Shown here: positions 52,795-59,683 of the stretch, piece by piece
Layout of the letters: every line of letters starts with the position of its first letter
How positions within the stretch are numbered: position 1 is the first letter of the stretch
Assembly (NCBI GenBank): GCA_017483575.1
Contig: JAFUWF010000016.1
Location: forward strand, 1-59,683
Length of the DNA stretch: 59,683 nucleotides
Direction of reading: 5' to 3'
From: Bacteroidales bacterium
GTDB taxonomy: Bacteria; Bacteroidota; Bacteroidia; Bacteroidales; P3
Notes under the pieces: model-generated
Database searches by the model: none
Told to the model about the DNA's origin: nothing
Seen by the model: the letters and a program-made list of their open reading frames with translations, nothing else
Translations under genes and position numbers: made by a program

Positions 52795-53583
52795 TTATTG
52801 TTTATGGCGGATGAAGTCGGCGAGGGTGCGGGCGTCGGAGTCGAGGCGGAAGATGAAGCGGCCGAGGAGGAAGAGGAGCACGGCGAGGATGAGGGAGCAG
52901 CCGATGAGCCAGTATTTGTAGTAGAAGGGACGGAGGTTGACGAGGAGGACGAGGGCAACGGTGATGGGGAGGAAGAGCCACGTGACGAGGATGAGGTGGC
53001 GGGAGTCGATGAAGGGGAGGTTGAGGCCGCGGGCGTAGTAGCTGTTGAAGCGGCGTTGGTAACTGCGGACCTTGTTGGTGGCCATGAGGAGGAGCAGAAA
53101 GGAGAGCGGGAGGAGGAGCGTGGGGAAGAGGATGTGGTCCCAGAAGAGGAGGAAGTTCCATGCGGAGTCGCCGGGGATGAAGGCGGCGTTGCCTTCGCGG
53201 ATGGCGTAGCAGAGCTGGTCGTAGCGCCGTGGGCCCAGCCAGAAGGCGCCGACGACGAGCCCGACGATGAAGAGGAGGGGGAGGATGAAGGAGTGGCGTT
53301 GGCGGAGGGTGGCGCCACGGGGCTCGACGAGGGAGCAGAAGCCGATGTAGAGGAGCGGTCCGAAGAGGAGGGCTGTGGTTTCGAAGAGGAAGTCGTAGAT
53401 GAAGAGGCGTCCGGCGGTGCCGCGGAAGAAGACGAGGAGGTCGATGTTGGCGAAAGCGAGGAGGAGCTGGGCGAGGGAGAGGAGGAGCTGGGCACGGGTG
53501 CAGCTACGTTTGAGGAGGAGCGTGGCGAGGGCCCAGAGGATGGCTACGACGGCCGGGAGGATGATGACGAAGGACCACTTCAT
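52795..53583 (-). CDS. seven-span membrane protein, apparent paralogue without the HTH
   Basis: 262 residues. Hydrophobic spans as in the downstream gene (VVAILWALATLLL, LFIYDFLFETTALLFGPLLYI, HSFILPLLFIVGLVVGAF, LIGCSLILAVLLFLLGRFI). It ends with a short tail (LDSDARTLADFIRHKQ) just where the neighbour begins its cytoplasmic HTH part. The Trp/Gly/Pro arrangement of the two proteins is similar. It might sense a signal together with the AraC-type partner; unproven. Confidence 0.8.
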   Translation of the reverse strand: MKWSFVIILPAVVAILWALATLLLKRSCTRAQLLLSLAQLLLAFANIDLLVFFRGTAGRLFIYDFLFETTALLFGPLLYIGFCSLVEPRGATLRQRHSFILPLLFIVGLVVGAFWLGPRRYDQLCYAIREGNAAFIPGDSAWNFLLFWDHILFPTLLLPLSFLLLLMATNKVRSYQRRFNSYYARGLNLPFIDSRHLILVTWLFLPITVALVLLVNLRPFYYKYWLIGCSLILAVLLFLLGRFIFRLDSDARTLADFIRHKQ

Positions 53584-53587
53584 GGCA

Positions 53588-53626
53588 GTTAAGAGTTAAG
53601 AGTTATGAGTTATGAGTTATGAGTTA
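53588..53626. repeat. AGAGTTATGAGTTATGAGTT repeat patch supplying the ispG stop
   Basis: Degenerate gagtta(t/a) units overlap the last codons of ispG: the end AAC TCA TAA is patch sequence. Confidence 0.75.
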
Positions 53627-54750
53627 CGGTCGGATTGGATGAGGCGGACGAGTTCGTCGACGGCGTCGCGTTGGTCGATGTCGCGCTTGACGACGGTTTT
53701 GCCTTTGTAGAGGGTGATTTTGCCTGCGCCTGAGCCCACATAGCCGTAGTCGGCGTCGGCCATTTCGCCGGGGCCGTTGACAATGCAGCCCATGACGCCG
53801 ATTTTGACGCCGACAAGGTGTTTCGTCTTTTCCTTGATTTCGCGGAGGGCGCGCTGGATGTCGTACTGCGTGCGTCCACAGGAGGGGCAGGCGATGTACT
53901 CCGGCTGCGTGATGCGGGCGCCGACGGCCTGCAGGATGTCGTAGGCGATGGGCATCTCGGCCTCGGGGTCCTCGGTGAGGGAGACGCGGATGGTGTCGCC
54001 GATGCCGTCGAGGAGGAGTGCGCCGATGCCGGCGGCGCTCTTCAGGCGGCCCTGGAGGCCGTCGCCGGCCTCGGTGACGCCGAGGTGGATGGGGTAGTCC
54101 ATGCCCAGGGCGTGCATCTTCTGCACGAAGAGGCGCGTGCTGTCCACCATGACTTTGACGTGGCTGGCTTTCATGGAGAAGACGAGGTCGTGGTAGTCCT
54201 GGGCCTCGCAGACCTGGGCGAACTCCAGTGCGCTCTGGGCCATGCCTTCGGGGGTGTTGCCGTAGCGGCTCATGATGCGCTCGGAGAGGGAGCCGTGGTT
54301 GGTGCCGATGCGCATGGCGGTGTGGTGGCGGCGACAGATGTCTATCAACGTGGACATCCTCTCCCCTATCCTCTTCAGCTCGTCGTTGTATTCCTGCTCG
54401 GTGAACTCCAGCTTGCCGGTGTTGCGGTCGGTGTAGTTGCCGGGGTTGACGCGCACTTTCTCCACCAGCGTGGCGGCCACCTCGGCGGCCTTGGGATTGA
54501 AATGGATGTCCGCCACCAAGGGCACGGTGCAATTGCGTTTGAGGAGTTCCTCCTTGATGCGGCCGAGGTTCTCCGCCGCCTTCACGTCGGGCGCCGTGAT
54601 GCGCACCAGTTCGCACCCTGCCTCCACCATGCGAAGCGTCTGCTCCACGGTGGCTTGGGTGTCCATCGTGTCCGTATTCGTCATGCTCTGCACGCGGACG
54701 GGTGCGCCGCCACCGAGCGTGAGGTTGCCTATGTGTATCTGTCTGCTCAT
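53617..54750 (-). CDS. ispG: 4-hydroxy-3-methylbut-2-enyl-diphosphate synthase
   Basis: 377 residues. The TIM barrel start (IHIGNLTLGGGAPVRVQSM, NTDTMDT) is clear. The [4Fe-4S] ligands are Cys288 and Cys291 (CPSCGRT) and Cys322 (VMGCIVNGPGEM). It performs the penultimate step of the MEP isoprenoid pathway. This is the short two-domain form; many Bacteroidota have a longer version with an inserted middle domain. It overlaps the DUF2027-like gene by 4 bp. Confidence 0.96.
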   Translation of the reverse strand: MSRQIHIGNLTLGGGAPVRVQSMTNTDTMDTQATVEQTLRMVEAGCELVRITAPDVKAAENLGRIKEELLKRNCTVPLVADIHFNPKAAEVAATLVEKVRVNPGNYTDRNTGKLEFTEQEYNDELKRIGERMSTLIDICRRHHTAMRIGTNHGSLSERIMSRYGNTPEGMAQSALEFAQVCEAQDYHDLVFSMKASHVKVMVDSTRLFVQKMHALGMDYPIHLGVTEAGDGLQGRLKSAAGIGALLLDGIGDTIRVSLTEDPEAEMPIAYDILQAVGARITQPEYIACPSCGRTQYDIQRALREIKEKTKHLVGVKIGVMGCIVNGPGEMADADYGYVGSGAGKITLYKGKTVVKRDIDQRDAVDELVRLIQSDRNS

Positions 54751-55118
54751 GATATGCGGGCGATGGTGCGTTGGAGGGAGAGGACCTGGGCTTTGAGTTG
54801 TTTGATTTGGTCCTGGAGGTTGGCGTTCTGGTTACGGAGGCGGCGGACTTCGGCCTCGAGCTCGTCGATGGTGGGGAAGCTCAGATGTCCGTCGTCGTCG
54901 TTGGGTTTGGGTTCGGGGCGGCGACCGATGCTGTCGTCGTTGAACGCCTTGCCGACGCCGGTCTGGTCGTCCATGCGGATGAGCTCGGCCTGGGAGAATG
55001 GCATATCGAAGCCCGTCTCGTCCTCGACATAGATCATGCCGCCTTGTATCTTCTTTACGATTCCCCCGCCCACGGCGTTGAGGAACTTCACTTTGTCACC
55101 TATTTTGAATTCTGACAT
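54747..55118 (-). CDS. DUF2027-like domain protein with coiled-coil tail
   Basis: 123 residues. The N-terminal KIGDKVKFLNAVGGGIVKKI plus QGGMIYVEDETGFDMPF is like the first domain of the Bacteroidota DUF2027/Smr proteins, but the Smr nuclease domain is absent. The C-terminal third is a coiled coil (LEAEVRRLRNQNANLQDQIK). A -7-like TATCTTTG lies on the minus strand at 55145-55138. Function unknown. Confidence 0.78.
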   Translation of the reverse strand: MSEFKIGDKVKFLNAVGGGIVKKIQGGMIYVEDETGFDMPFSQAELIRMDDQTGVGKAFNDDSIGRRPEPKPNDDDGHLSFPTIDELEAEVRRLRNQNANLQDQIKQLKAQVLSLQRTIARIS

Positions 55119-55220
55119 AACAATAGTTTTTGGGATGCAAAGATACGAAAAAATTAGGACATAGGATATAAAAAGGGAAAATTATGTAAAAAATTGATAA
55201 TTTTCCTTGTTTTTATTTTG

Positions 55221-55228
55221 TATCTTTG
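55221..55228 (+). promoter_or_regulatory. -7 element TATCTTTG
   Basis: TATCTTTG 26 bp before the lipoprotein start at 55255. The divergent copy at 55138-55145 serves the opposite gene. Confidence 0.6.
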
Positions 55229-55254
55229 CGTCGAGAAACATAAAAGGGAAGATT

Positions 55255-55785
55255 ATGAAAAAGATTCTTTACTTCGGGTTTGCGGCGCTGTGCACGGCGG
55301 CGTTCTGCGGCTGCACGACGACCGCACACGTGACTTCGTATTCCGTTTTCGCCAACACGTTGGAGGAGGTGGCCAAGGACATCGAGGGCGAAGGGTTCAT
55401 GCTCGTCGACATCGACAAGACTCAGAAGAGCGAGGTGGCGCTATCGACGCGTTCCCGTACCATCAACGACGTTCCCAGCAGCCAGTCGGCGGGTGAGTTC
55501 ATCAGCAACTCGGCCAACGCGCGCTACGGCTTCCACAACGAGGACCGCTCGGATTACATCTACACGCACGCCTACACTTTCGAGAACAGCGAAGGGGAAC
55601 GGGTGAGATACTCCGTATCTTTCCGCGCCGGAAATTTCCCGTTGACCAATCCTTTCCATGTGTCGGATGTCGTCACCACGGGCTGCGAGACGACCAACCC
55701 CAGCCACTACGACCGTTTCTGTGGCAAGAGCTCGCCGCTCCATCGACTGGAGAACATGCCGAAGGACACGACGATTGTGCTATAG
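55255..55785 (+). CDS. predicted lipoprotein of unknown function
   Basis: 176 residues from ATG 55255; the earlier in-frame ATG at 55207 lies upstream of the promoter box. Lipobox AAFCGC. The mature protein begins TTTAHVTSYSVFANTLEEVA and has several conserved-looking polar segments (RYGFHNEDRSDYIYTHAYTF, VRYSVSFRAGNFPLTNP). I do not recognise the family. Its end overlaps the convergent mpl gene by 6 bp. Confidence 0.8.
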   Translation: MKKILYFGFAALCTAAFCGCTTTAHVTSYSVFANTLEEVAKDIEGEGFMLVDIDKTQKSEVALSTRSRTINDVPSSQSAGEFISNSANARYGFHNEDRSDYIYTHAYTFENSEGERVRYSVSFRAGNFPLTNPFHVSDVVTTGCETTNPSHYDRFCGKSSPLHRLENMPKDTTIVL

Positions 55786-57192
55786 TATCTCGTTGGCTAG
55801 GGCGGCGAAGTCGATACCGTCGAAGTTGCCGCTGGACATCATGAGAATGGAGAATGGAGAATTAAGAATGGAGAATTGTCGGCAAGTCTGCTTGACGGAT
55901 GCAATCATCTCCTTGCTGTCGGTGAAGACCTCCACGTCGCCGCCGAAGGCCTTCTTCACCTCCTGGGGGTCGAGGGGAGGTAGTTTCTTGAGTTGGAGAG
56001 CATGCTGGCTGAAGTAGACGTAGCGCACGTCGGCTTCGTCCATCGAGTGGGCGTACTGCTGCAGGAACTCCTGCGTCAAGGAGCTGAAAGTGTGGAGCTC
56101 CATGCAGGCCACGAGCTTGCGACCAGGGTACTGCTCGCGCATGGCGTGGATGGTGGCGCGGAGCTTGGAGGGGGCGTGGGCGAAGTCCTTGTAGACGGCG
56201 CAGGTGTCGTTCTTTTTCACCAACTCCAGGCGCTTCGATGCGCCCTCGAAGGTACTGATGGCTTCGTCAAACTGCTCGTCGTTGATGCCGACCTGCCGGC
56301 AGGCCAGCCGCGCGGCGGTGAGGTTGAGGAGGTTGTGGTGGCCGAAGATGCGCAGGGGGGTGCGACCGAGCATGGTCACACCATCCACCACCTTGTGCTC
56401 CGGGCAACGATAGGGCAGTTTCTGGATGTCGGTGCGTTGGTTCTCCACGGCCACGCGGTGCACTTCGGCGTCCTCGTCGCAGTATATCAACGTGCCTTGG
56501 AGCGCCGGCGTCCCGCCGGCCTGCCGGCAAGATGCCGGCGCTCCATCGTAGGGCTCTATCAGGTCGATGAACTTGGCGAACTGCTCGCGGTAGATGTCGA
56601 AGGTGGGGAAAACGTTGATGTGGTCCCACTCGATGCCGGTGACGATGGCCACGTTGGGGTGGTAGAGGTGGAACTTGGGGCGGCGGTCGATGGGCGAGGT
56701 CAGGTACTCGTCGCCCTCGATGACCATCACCTTGGCGGTGTTCGACAGGCGCACCATCACCTCGAAGCCCTTCAGCTGGGCTCCCACCATGTAGTCGGCC
56801 TCGATGCCACAGTGTGCCAACACATGCAGTATCATGGCCGTGGTCGTCGTCTTGCCGTGCGAGCCGCCGACGACGATGCGCAGCTTGTCCTTCGACTGCT
56901 CGTATAGGTACTCGGGATATGAATAAATCTTCACCCCCAGCTCCTGCGCCCGCAGCAGCTCCGGGTTGTCGATGCGTGCGTGCATGCCGAGGACGACGGC
57001 GTCGAGGTCTTTTGTAATCCTCTCCGGATGCCATCCGAACGACTCGGGCAGCAGCCCATAGCGCTCCAACCGGCTTTTCGCCGGGTCGAATATCTCGTCG
57101 TCACTGCCCGTGACGGTGATTCCTTTCTGACAGAGGGCGATGGCGAGGTTGTGCATGGCCGACCCCCCGATGGCAATAAAGTGGACTTTCAT
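55780..57192 (-). CDS. mpl: UDP-N-acetylmuramate:tripeptide ligase Mpl
   Basis: 470 residues. Mur-ligase features: N-terminal FIAIGGSAMHNLAIALCQKG, P-loop GGSHGKTTTT near residue 113, EGDEY (carbamylated-Lys region) and HHNLLNLTAA. FEGASKRLEL and DFAHAPSKLRA complete the C-terminal domain. It recycles murein by joining UDP-MurNAc to the tripeptide L-Ala-gamma-D-Glu-mDAP. Two foreign insertions are read in frame: a REP-like element giving GAPASCRQAGGTPALQ near residue 220 and a repeat patch giving QFSILNSPFSI near the C-terminus. Confidence 0.94.
   Translation of the reverse strand: MKVHFIAIGGSAMHNLAIALCQKGITVTGSDDEIFDPAKSRLERYGLLPESFGWHPERITKDLDAVVLGMHARIDNPELLRAQELGVKIYSYPEYLYEQSKDKLRIVVGGSHGKTTTTAMILHVLAHCGIEADYMVGAQLKGFEVMVRLSNTAKVMVIEGDEYLTSPIDRRPKFHLYHPNVAIVTGIEWDHINVFPTFDIYREQFAKFIDLIEPYDGAPASCRQAGGTPALQGTLIYCDEDAEVHRVAVENQRTDIQKLPYRCPEHKVVDGVTMLGRTPLRIFGHHNLLNLTAARLACRQVGINDEQFDEAISTFEGASKRLELVKKNDTCAVYKDFAHAPSKLRATIHAMREQYPGRKLVACMELHTFSSLTQEFLQQYAHSMDEADVRYVYFSQHALQLKKLPPLDPQEVKKAFGGDVEVFTDSKEMIASVKQTCRQFSILNSPFSILMMSSGNFDGIDFAALANEIL
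55841..55878. repeat. GAGAATGGAGAATTAAGAAT patch inside mpl
   Basis: Degenerate 8-10 bp units (gagaatgg, gagaatta) are translated on the minus strand as FSILNSPFSIL, close to the end of Mpl. Confidence 0.75.
56499..56544. repeat. 46-bp REP-like palindromic element inserted in frame in mpl
   Basis: ggagcgccggc (56499-56509) and gccggcgctcc (56534-56544) are perfect inverted ends; the centre repeats gccggc twice more. Its halves recur at 30114-30136 and 35715-35737. It adds about 16 residues to a loop of Mpl without breaking the frame. Confidence 0.85.
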
Positions 57193-58382
57193 ATTTTGGG
57201 ATAATAGTTGAAATACTTCGTTACTTGTTTCTCCAGGAAATGGCGGTCCAGCTGGTCGCTGGCCTCGCTAATGTCCACACAGCGGCCGTCCTTGTAGAGA
57301 ACCTTGATTTCCTGGTCGTTGAAATCATAGGAACGGTTGTGCAGTTCGCCGGTGCCGTGGAAGTAGTCGTTCTCGACACCCTCGAACGGCACGTTGCTGA
57401 TGCGAATGGCCGGCAGATGGCGGTTGACCAACTGGGAGCAAAGCGTACGCAGCACCTCGTCGTCGCTGTGCTGCCACCCCTTGACGGCCACCATCACGTC
57501 GTCGTCGTCCAGCTCTGCGAAGCAGTCCAGCAGCGACGGGTCGCCACAGAAATCCTTCTCCGTGAGGAAACGCTCCATGAACGGCCACAAGGCCGACGAA
57601 CGGCTGGTGGCGCCAATCTCGCGGGCCCGATGCAGGATGTTGAGCAGCACGTTGTCGGCGGCGATAACGGTCTTGTGCATATAGACTTGCCAATACATCA
57701 AGCGCCTGGAAATGATGAACTTCTCCACGCTGTAGATGCCCTTCTCGTCCACTACGAGCTCGTCGTTGTGCACATTGAGCATGGAGATGATGCGGTCGGT
57801 GCCCACGATGCCCTCGCTGACACCGGTGAAGAAGGAGTCGCGGCCGAGGTAGTCGAGGCGGTCCATGTCGAGCTGGCTGCTCACCAGCTGATGAAGGAAG
57901 TGCTTGGGGTACTCGTTCTTGAAGATGGCTACGCAGGTGTCCAGCGCTTGGGCCGCGTCAGCCCCGCTCTCCACTCTCCACTCTCCACTCTCCGCTTCCG
58001 CTCTCATCCTCTCCATCATCAGGAGCGTCAGCGTCTCGTGGTGCACGTCGACGATGGCATGCTCCGAGGTGTGCGAGAAGGGGCCGTGGCCGATGTCGTG
58101 CAGCAGGATGGCCAGCTTGGCGCCGCGGCACTCCTCATCGCTTATTTCCACTCCTTTGAGCTTCAGCGTCTCCAGTGCTCGCCCCATGAGGTTGAGGGCT
58201 CCGAGCATGTGGCTGAAACGCGTATGCATGGCCCCGGGGTAGACCAGGTAGGTCAGTCCCAGCTGCTTGATGCGCCGCTGCCGCTGGAAGAAGGGATGCT
58301 CTATCACACTGAGTATCACCGGGTCGTCCACGGAGAGGAACCCGTCGTATACGGGGTCGTTGATTATCTTTCGTTTGTTCAT
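57189..58382 (-). CDS. HD-domain phosphohydrolase (dGTPase-like)
   Basis: 397 residues. HD metal motif: HTRFSHMLG (His), LAILLHDIGHGPFSH (HD pair) and LDMDRLDYLGRDS (distal Asp). The family resembles dNTP triphosphohydrolases of the YdhJ/SAMHD1 branch. It overlaps mpl by 4 bp and the upstream gene by 4 bp. A patch of GGAGAGTGGAGAGT repeats encodes AESGEWRVESGA at ~126-138, an extra loop after the HD helix. Confidence 0.92.
   Translation of the reverse strand: MNKRKIINDPVYDGFLSVDDPVILSVIEHPFFQRQRRIKQLGLTYLVYPGAMHTRFSHMLGALNLMGRALETLKLKGVEISDEECRGAKLAILLHDIGHGPFSHTSEHAIVDVHHETLTLLMMERMRAEAESGEWRVESGADAAQALDTCVAIFKNEYPKHFLHQLVSSQLDMDRLDYLGRDSFFTGVSEGIVGTDRIISMLNVHNDELVVDEKGIYSVEKFIISRRLMYWQVYMHKTVIAADNVLLNILHRAREIGATSRSSALWPFMERFLTEKDFCGDPSLLDCFAELDDDDVMVAVKGWQHSDDEVLRTLCSQLVNRHLPAIRISNVPFEGVENDYFHGTGELHNRSYDFNDQEIKVLYKDGRCVDISEASDQLDRHFLEKQVTKYFNYYPKI
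57966..58004. repeat. CTCTCCACTCTCCACTC patch inside the HD gene
   Basis: ctctccactctccactctcc and more is the cleanest tandem repeat of the patch family; read on the minus strand as ESGEWRVESG. Confidence 0.8.
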
Positions 58383-58735
58383 ATCGTTTCAGCTATCATT
58401 CCGGCGGCGTCGCCGACCATCTCGTTGCAGGGGCGCTTGCCCATCTGCAGCAGGCGTCCGCAGACAATGTCGCCCTCTTCCTCGCGGAAGCGTTCTATGA
58501 GGGTGCGGACGTCGACGGTGTGGCCCGTGAGGCCGCAGACCATGGCCATGCCGCTGACGCAGCCGCACACCTCTCTTGTTCCTGCGAGGCCGCGACCGAA
58601 GGGAGCGGCCACATTCATGGCGTCCTCCGCCGCTATCGGCAGCCGGTCGGCGTAGGCCATCACCACCGCCTGGCAGCAGTTGCAGCCCTGCTTGTGCAAG
58701 GCCTTGGCACGTTCTATACGCTCGTTTCTATCCAT
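58379..58735 (-). CDS. C-GCAxxG-C-C family putative redox protein
   Basis: 118 residues from the ATG ending at 58735 (MDRNERIERAKALHKQGCNC). Family cysteines: GCNCCQAV, the variant of CAxxG near REVCGCVSGMAMVCG, and KRPCNEMV. Such proteins are thought to bind metal or undergo redox changes, often near oxidoreductases. An earlier in-frame ATG lies in repeat sequence and is rejected. Confidence 0.88.
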   Translation of the reverse strand: MDRNERIERAKALHKQGCNCCQAVVMAYADRLPIAAEDAMNVAAPFGRGLAGTREVCGCVSGMAMVCGLTGHTVDVRTLIERFREEEGDIVCGRLLQMGKRPCNEMVGDAAGMIAETI

Positions 58736-58737
58736 AT

Positions 58738-58771
58738 AATTTTCAACTTTCAATTCTCAATTTTCAATTTC
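58738..58771. repeat. AATTTTCAACTTTCAATTCT patch supplying the SpoU stop
   Basis: Degenerate 8-9 bp units; the last codons of the methyltransferase (TTG AAA ATT GAG AAT TGA) are patch sequence. Confidence 0.75.
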
Positions 58772-59430
58772 TTGAACAGTTCCCAAATCACGATGGCGGC
58801 GGCGCAGCTGACGTTGAGCGAATGCTTGGTGCCGTACTGCGGAATCTCCAGCGCACCGTCGCAGAGTTCCAGTACTTCGTCCTGCACACCCTCTATCTCG
58901 TTGCCGAGGACGATGGCTACCCTTAATCCACACACTCCTCCGTCCGCACTTCGTGCGTCCACCTCCCCTAACTTAGGGGAGGAGCCAGATGGATTTTGTT
59001 GCAGAACTTTACTATTTCGCTGCTCCCCTAAGTTAGGGGAGCTGGCAGCCGCCTGCGGCTGACTGAGGAGTGTGTCAAGACAAGGCCCCCCCAGCTTCAC
59101 GCTATCCTTCACCTGCTCCACGGCATACACCCGGTATCCCCTACCCTTCAGCTCGCGCACACACTCCACAGTGTCCTCCGCGTAGCTCCATTCTACGCTT
59201 TCTTCGGCACCGAGGGCCGTCTTGTGTATCTCGCGATGCGGCGGCGTCGAGCAGATGCCGCACAGCGCTATGTGCTCCACGCGGAAGGCGTCGGCCGTGC
59301 GGAAAACGGACCCTATGTTGTTCTGGCTCCGCACATTGTCCAGCACCACCGTCAGCGGCAGCTTCTCGCTGGCGCGAAACTCATCCACCGTCATCCGGTG
59401 CATCTCCTCTGTTGTTAGTTTTTGTGCCAT
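58750..59430 (-). CDS. SpoU/TrmH-family RNA 2'-O-methyltransferase with an in-frame insertion
   Basis: 226 residues from the ATG ending at 59430 (MAQKLTTEEMHRMTVDEFRA). SPOUT motif 1 NVRSQNNIGSVFRTADAF, motif 2 IVLGNEIEGV and motif 3 IPQYGTKHSLNVSCAAAIV are intact, so the knotted AdoMet site should form. Between VKDSVKL and LRVAIVLGNE lie ~50 residues (SSPNLGEQRN, SGSSPKLGEVDA) encoded by a palindromic element. This is probably a tRNA or rRNA ribose methylase. It is the first gene of the operon. Confidence 0.9.
   Translation of the reverse strand: MAQKLTTEEMHRMTVDEFRASEKLPLTVVLDNVRSQNNIGSVFRTADAFRVEHIALCGICSTPPHREIHKTALGAEESVEWSYAEDTVECVRELKGRGYRVYAVEQVKDSVKLGGPCLDTLLSQPQAAASSPNLGEQRNSKVLQQNPSGSSPKLGEVDARSADGGVCGLRVAIVLGNEIEGVQDEVLELCDGALEIPQYGTKHSLNVSCAAAIVIWELFKKLKIEN
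58931..59075. mobile_element. 145-bp MITE-like element inside the SpoU gene
   Basis: Terminal inverted repeats acacactcctc (58931-58941) and gaggagtgtgt (59065-59075). Internal palindromes are cgcacttcgtgcg, cctcccctaacttaggggag and its near-copy gctcccctaagttaggggag, and cagccgcctgcggctg. It has no coding capacity of its own and is read through by the host gene. Confidence 0.8.
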
Positions 59431-59452
59431 CGGCTTCTGTACAATTAAAATG

Positions 59453-59484
59453 CAAAGATACAACTTTTCCTCCATACGGCCAAA
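59453..59484 (-). promoter_or_regulatory. promoter TTTG-N20-TATCTTTG
   Basis: Minus-strand TTTG (59484-59481) and TATCTTTG (59460-59453), 20 bp apart, 22 bp before the SpoU-family start. The 174 bp beyond it up to 59634 are AT-rich with nothing else recognised. Confidence 0.8.
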
Positions 59485-59634
59485 TAAAGTTGTCAACACC
59501 CTCCCGTTCATATATATTTTTTTATTGTGTCGGATTTTTTTGTGGAGTGTTCTATAAATTAAAATATTGTTAATCTTGTAATTGCATCAAATATTATTCG
59601 TTTTTTTACGTTATTACGAGAAAAGACGCGCAAC

Positions 59635-59683
59635 ATGAAATATCTTGACAATCAACAGGTATCAATATTCGACCGAGAGAACA
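59635..59683 (+). CDS. start of an unidentified protein (partial at right edge)
   Basis: ATG 59635 opens a frame MKYLDNQQVSIFDREN that is still open at the window end, 16 codons on. The AT-rich upstream region could carry a promoter. Too short to assign. Confidence 0.45.
   Translation, partial: MKYLDNQQVSIFDREN

Overview
The window is a dense, high-GC (outside its surface/toxin genes) bacterial chromosome segment from the Bacteroidota, most likely an uncultured gut or oral-type member of the Bacteroidales. The evidence is T9SS type A and type B C-terminal sorting domains, promoters of the TTTG-N19/20-TAnnTTTG type, DUF5723, DUF3990/DUF3791, BspA-type leucine-rich repeats, an NfnAB-like fusion and a sodium-pumping methylmalonyl-CoA decarboxylase operon. 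I cannot name a genus. No rRNA, tRNA, CRISPR array or phage was seen.

Layout. (1) 0-8.3 kb: a secreted RHS locus, with a small YD-like/T9SS companion, a 2044-residue RHS/SpvB-like giant protein whose AT-rich C-terminal tip carries a His...Asn-Cys pattern, a small secreted protein, and a DUF922-like/beta-barrel gene broken by one TGA. (2) 8.4-18.8 kb: a huge T9SS type B surface protein, a Usp-like protein, a lipoprotein/DUF5723 pair, der, thioredoxin and a DUF58 protein. (3) 19-28.4 kb: a plastic island with an M20 dipeptidase, two copies of a 32-33-residue membrane microprotein, an intact HEPN/MNT toxin-antitoxin pair, eroded DUF3791/DUF3990 and MNT/HepT/Rpn modules, and two surface genes (a TonB-type barrel and a BspA-like LRR protein). 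Each surface gene is preceded by the same structured leader, whose outer stems differ in sequence but stay paired. (4) 28.4-35.7 kb: a four-helix-bundle protein with an Asn/Gln-rich head, NfnAB-like fusion, YkvA, PAP2 phosphatase, ABC-F ATPase, lipoprotein, nitroreductase. (5) 35.7-40.9 kb, minus strand: mce-mmdA-(Cys-rich lipoprotein)-oadG-biotin carrier-oadB, the sodium-pumping methylmalonyl-CoA decarboxylase that would make propionate from succinate. (6) 41-44.6 kb, minus strand: agmatine to putrescine (aguB, aguA) plus a C-terminal processing protease. (7) 44.7-51.2 kb, minus strand: a tight cyclophilin / response regulator / MBL hydrolase / glycosyltransferase / MORN / lipoprotein / DPP5-like peptidase operon. 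(8) 51.4-59.4 kb: two related membrane proteins (one with an AraC-type tail), ispG, a DUF2027-like protein, a lipoprotein, and an operon of SpoU methyltransferase, C-GCAxxG-C-C protein, HD hydrolase and mpl.

The genome is also littered with short repeat sequence: hairpins whose arms are degenerate tandem repeats, wandering 7-10 bp repeat patches that end up inside genes or supply their stop codons, and REP/MITE-like palindromes inserted in frame in mpl, in the linker of the NfnAB fusion, and in the SpoU methyltransferase.

The most promising undescribed item is the duplicated covarying leader element at 23.74-23.94 and 27.34-27.55 kb, followed by the RHS toxin tip and the duplicated microprotein.
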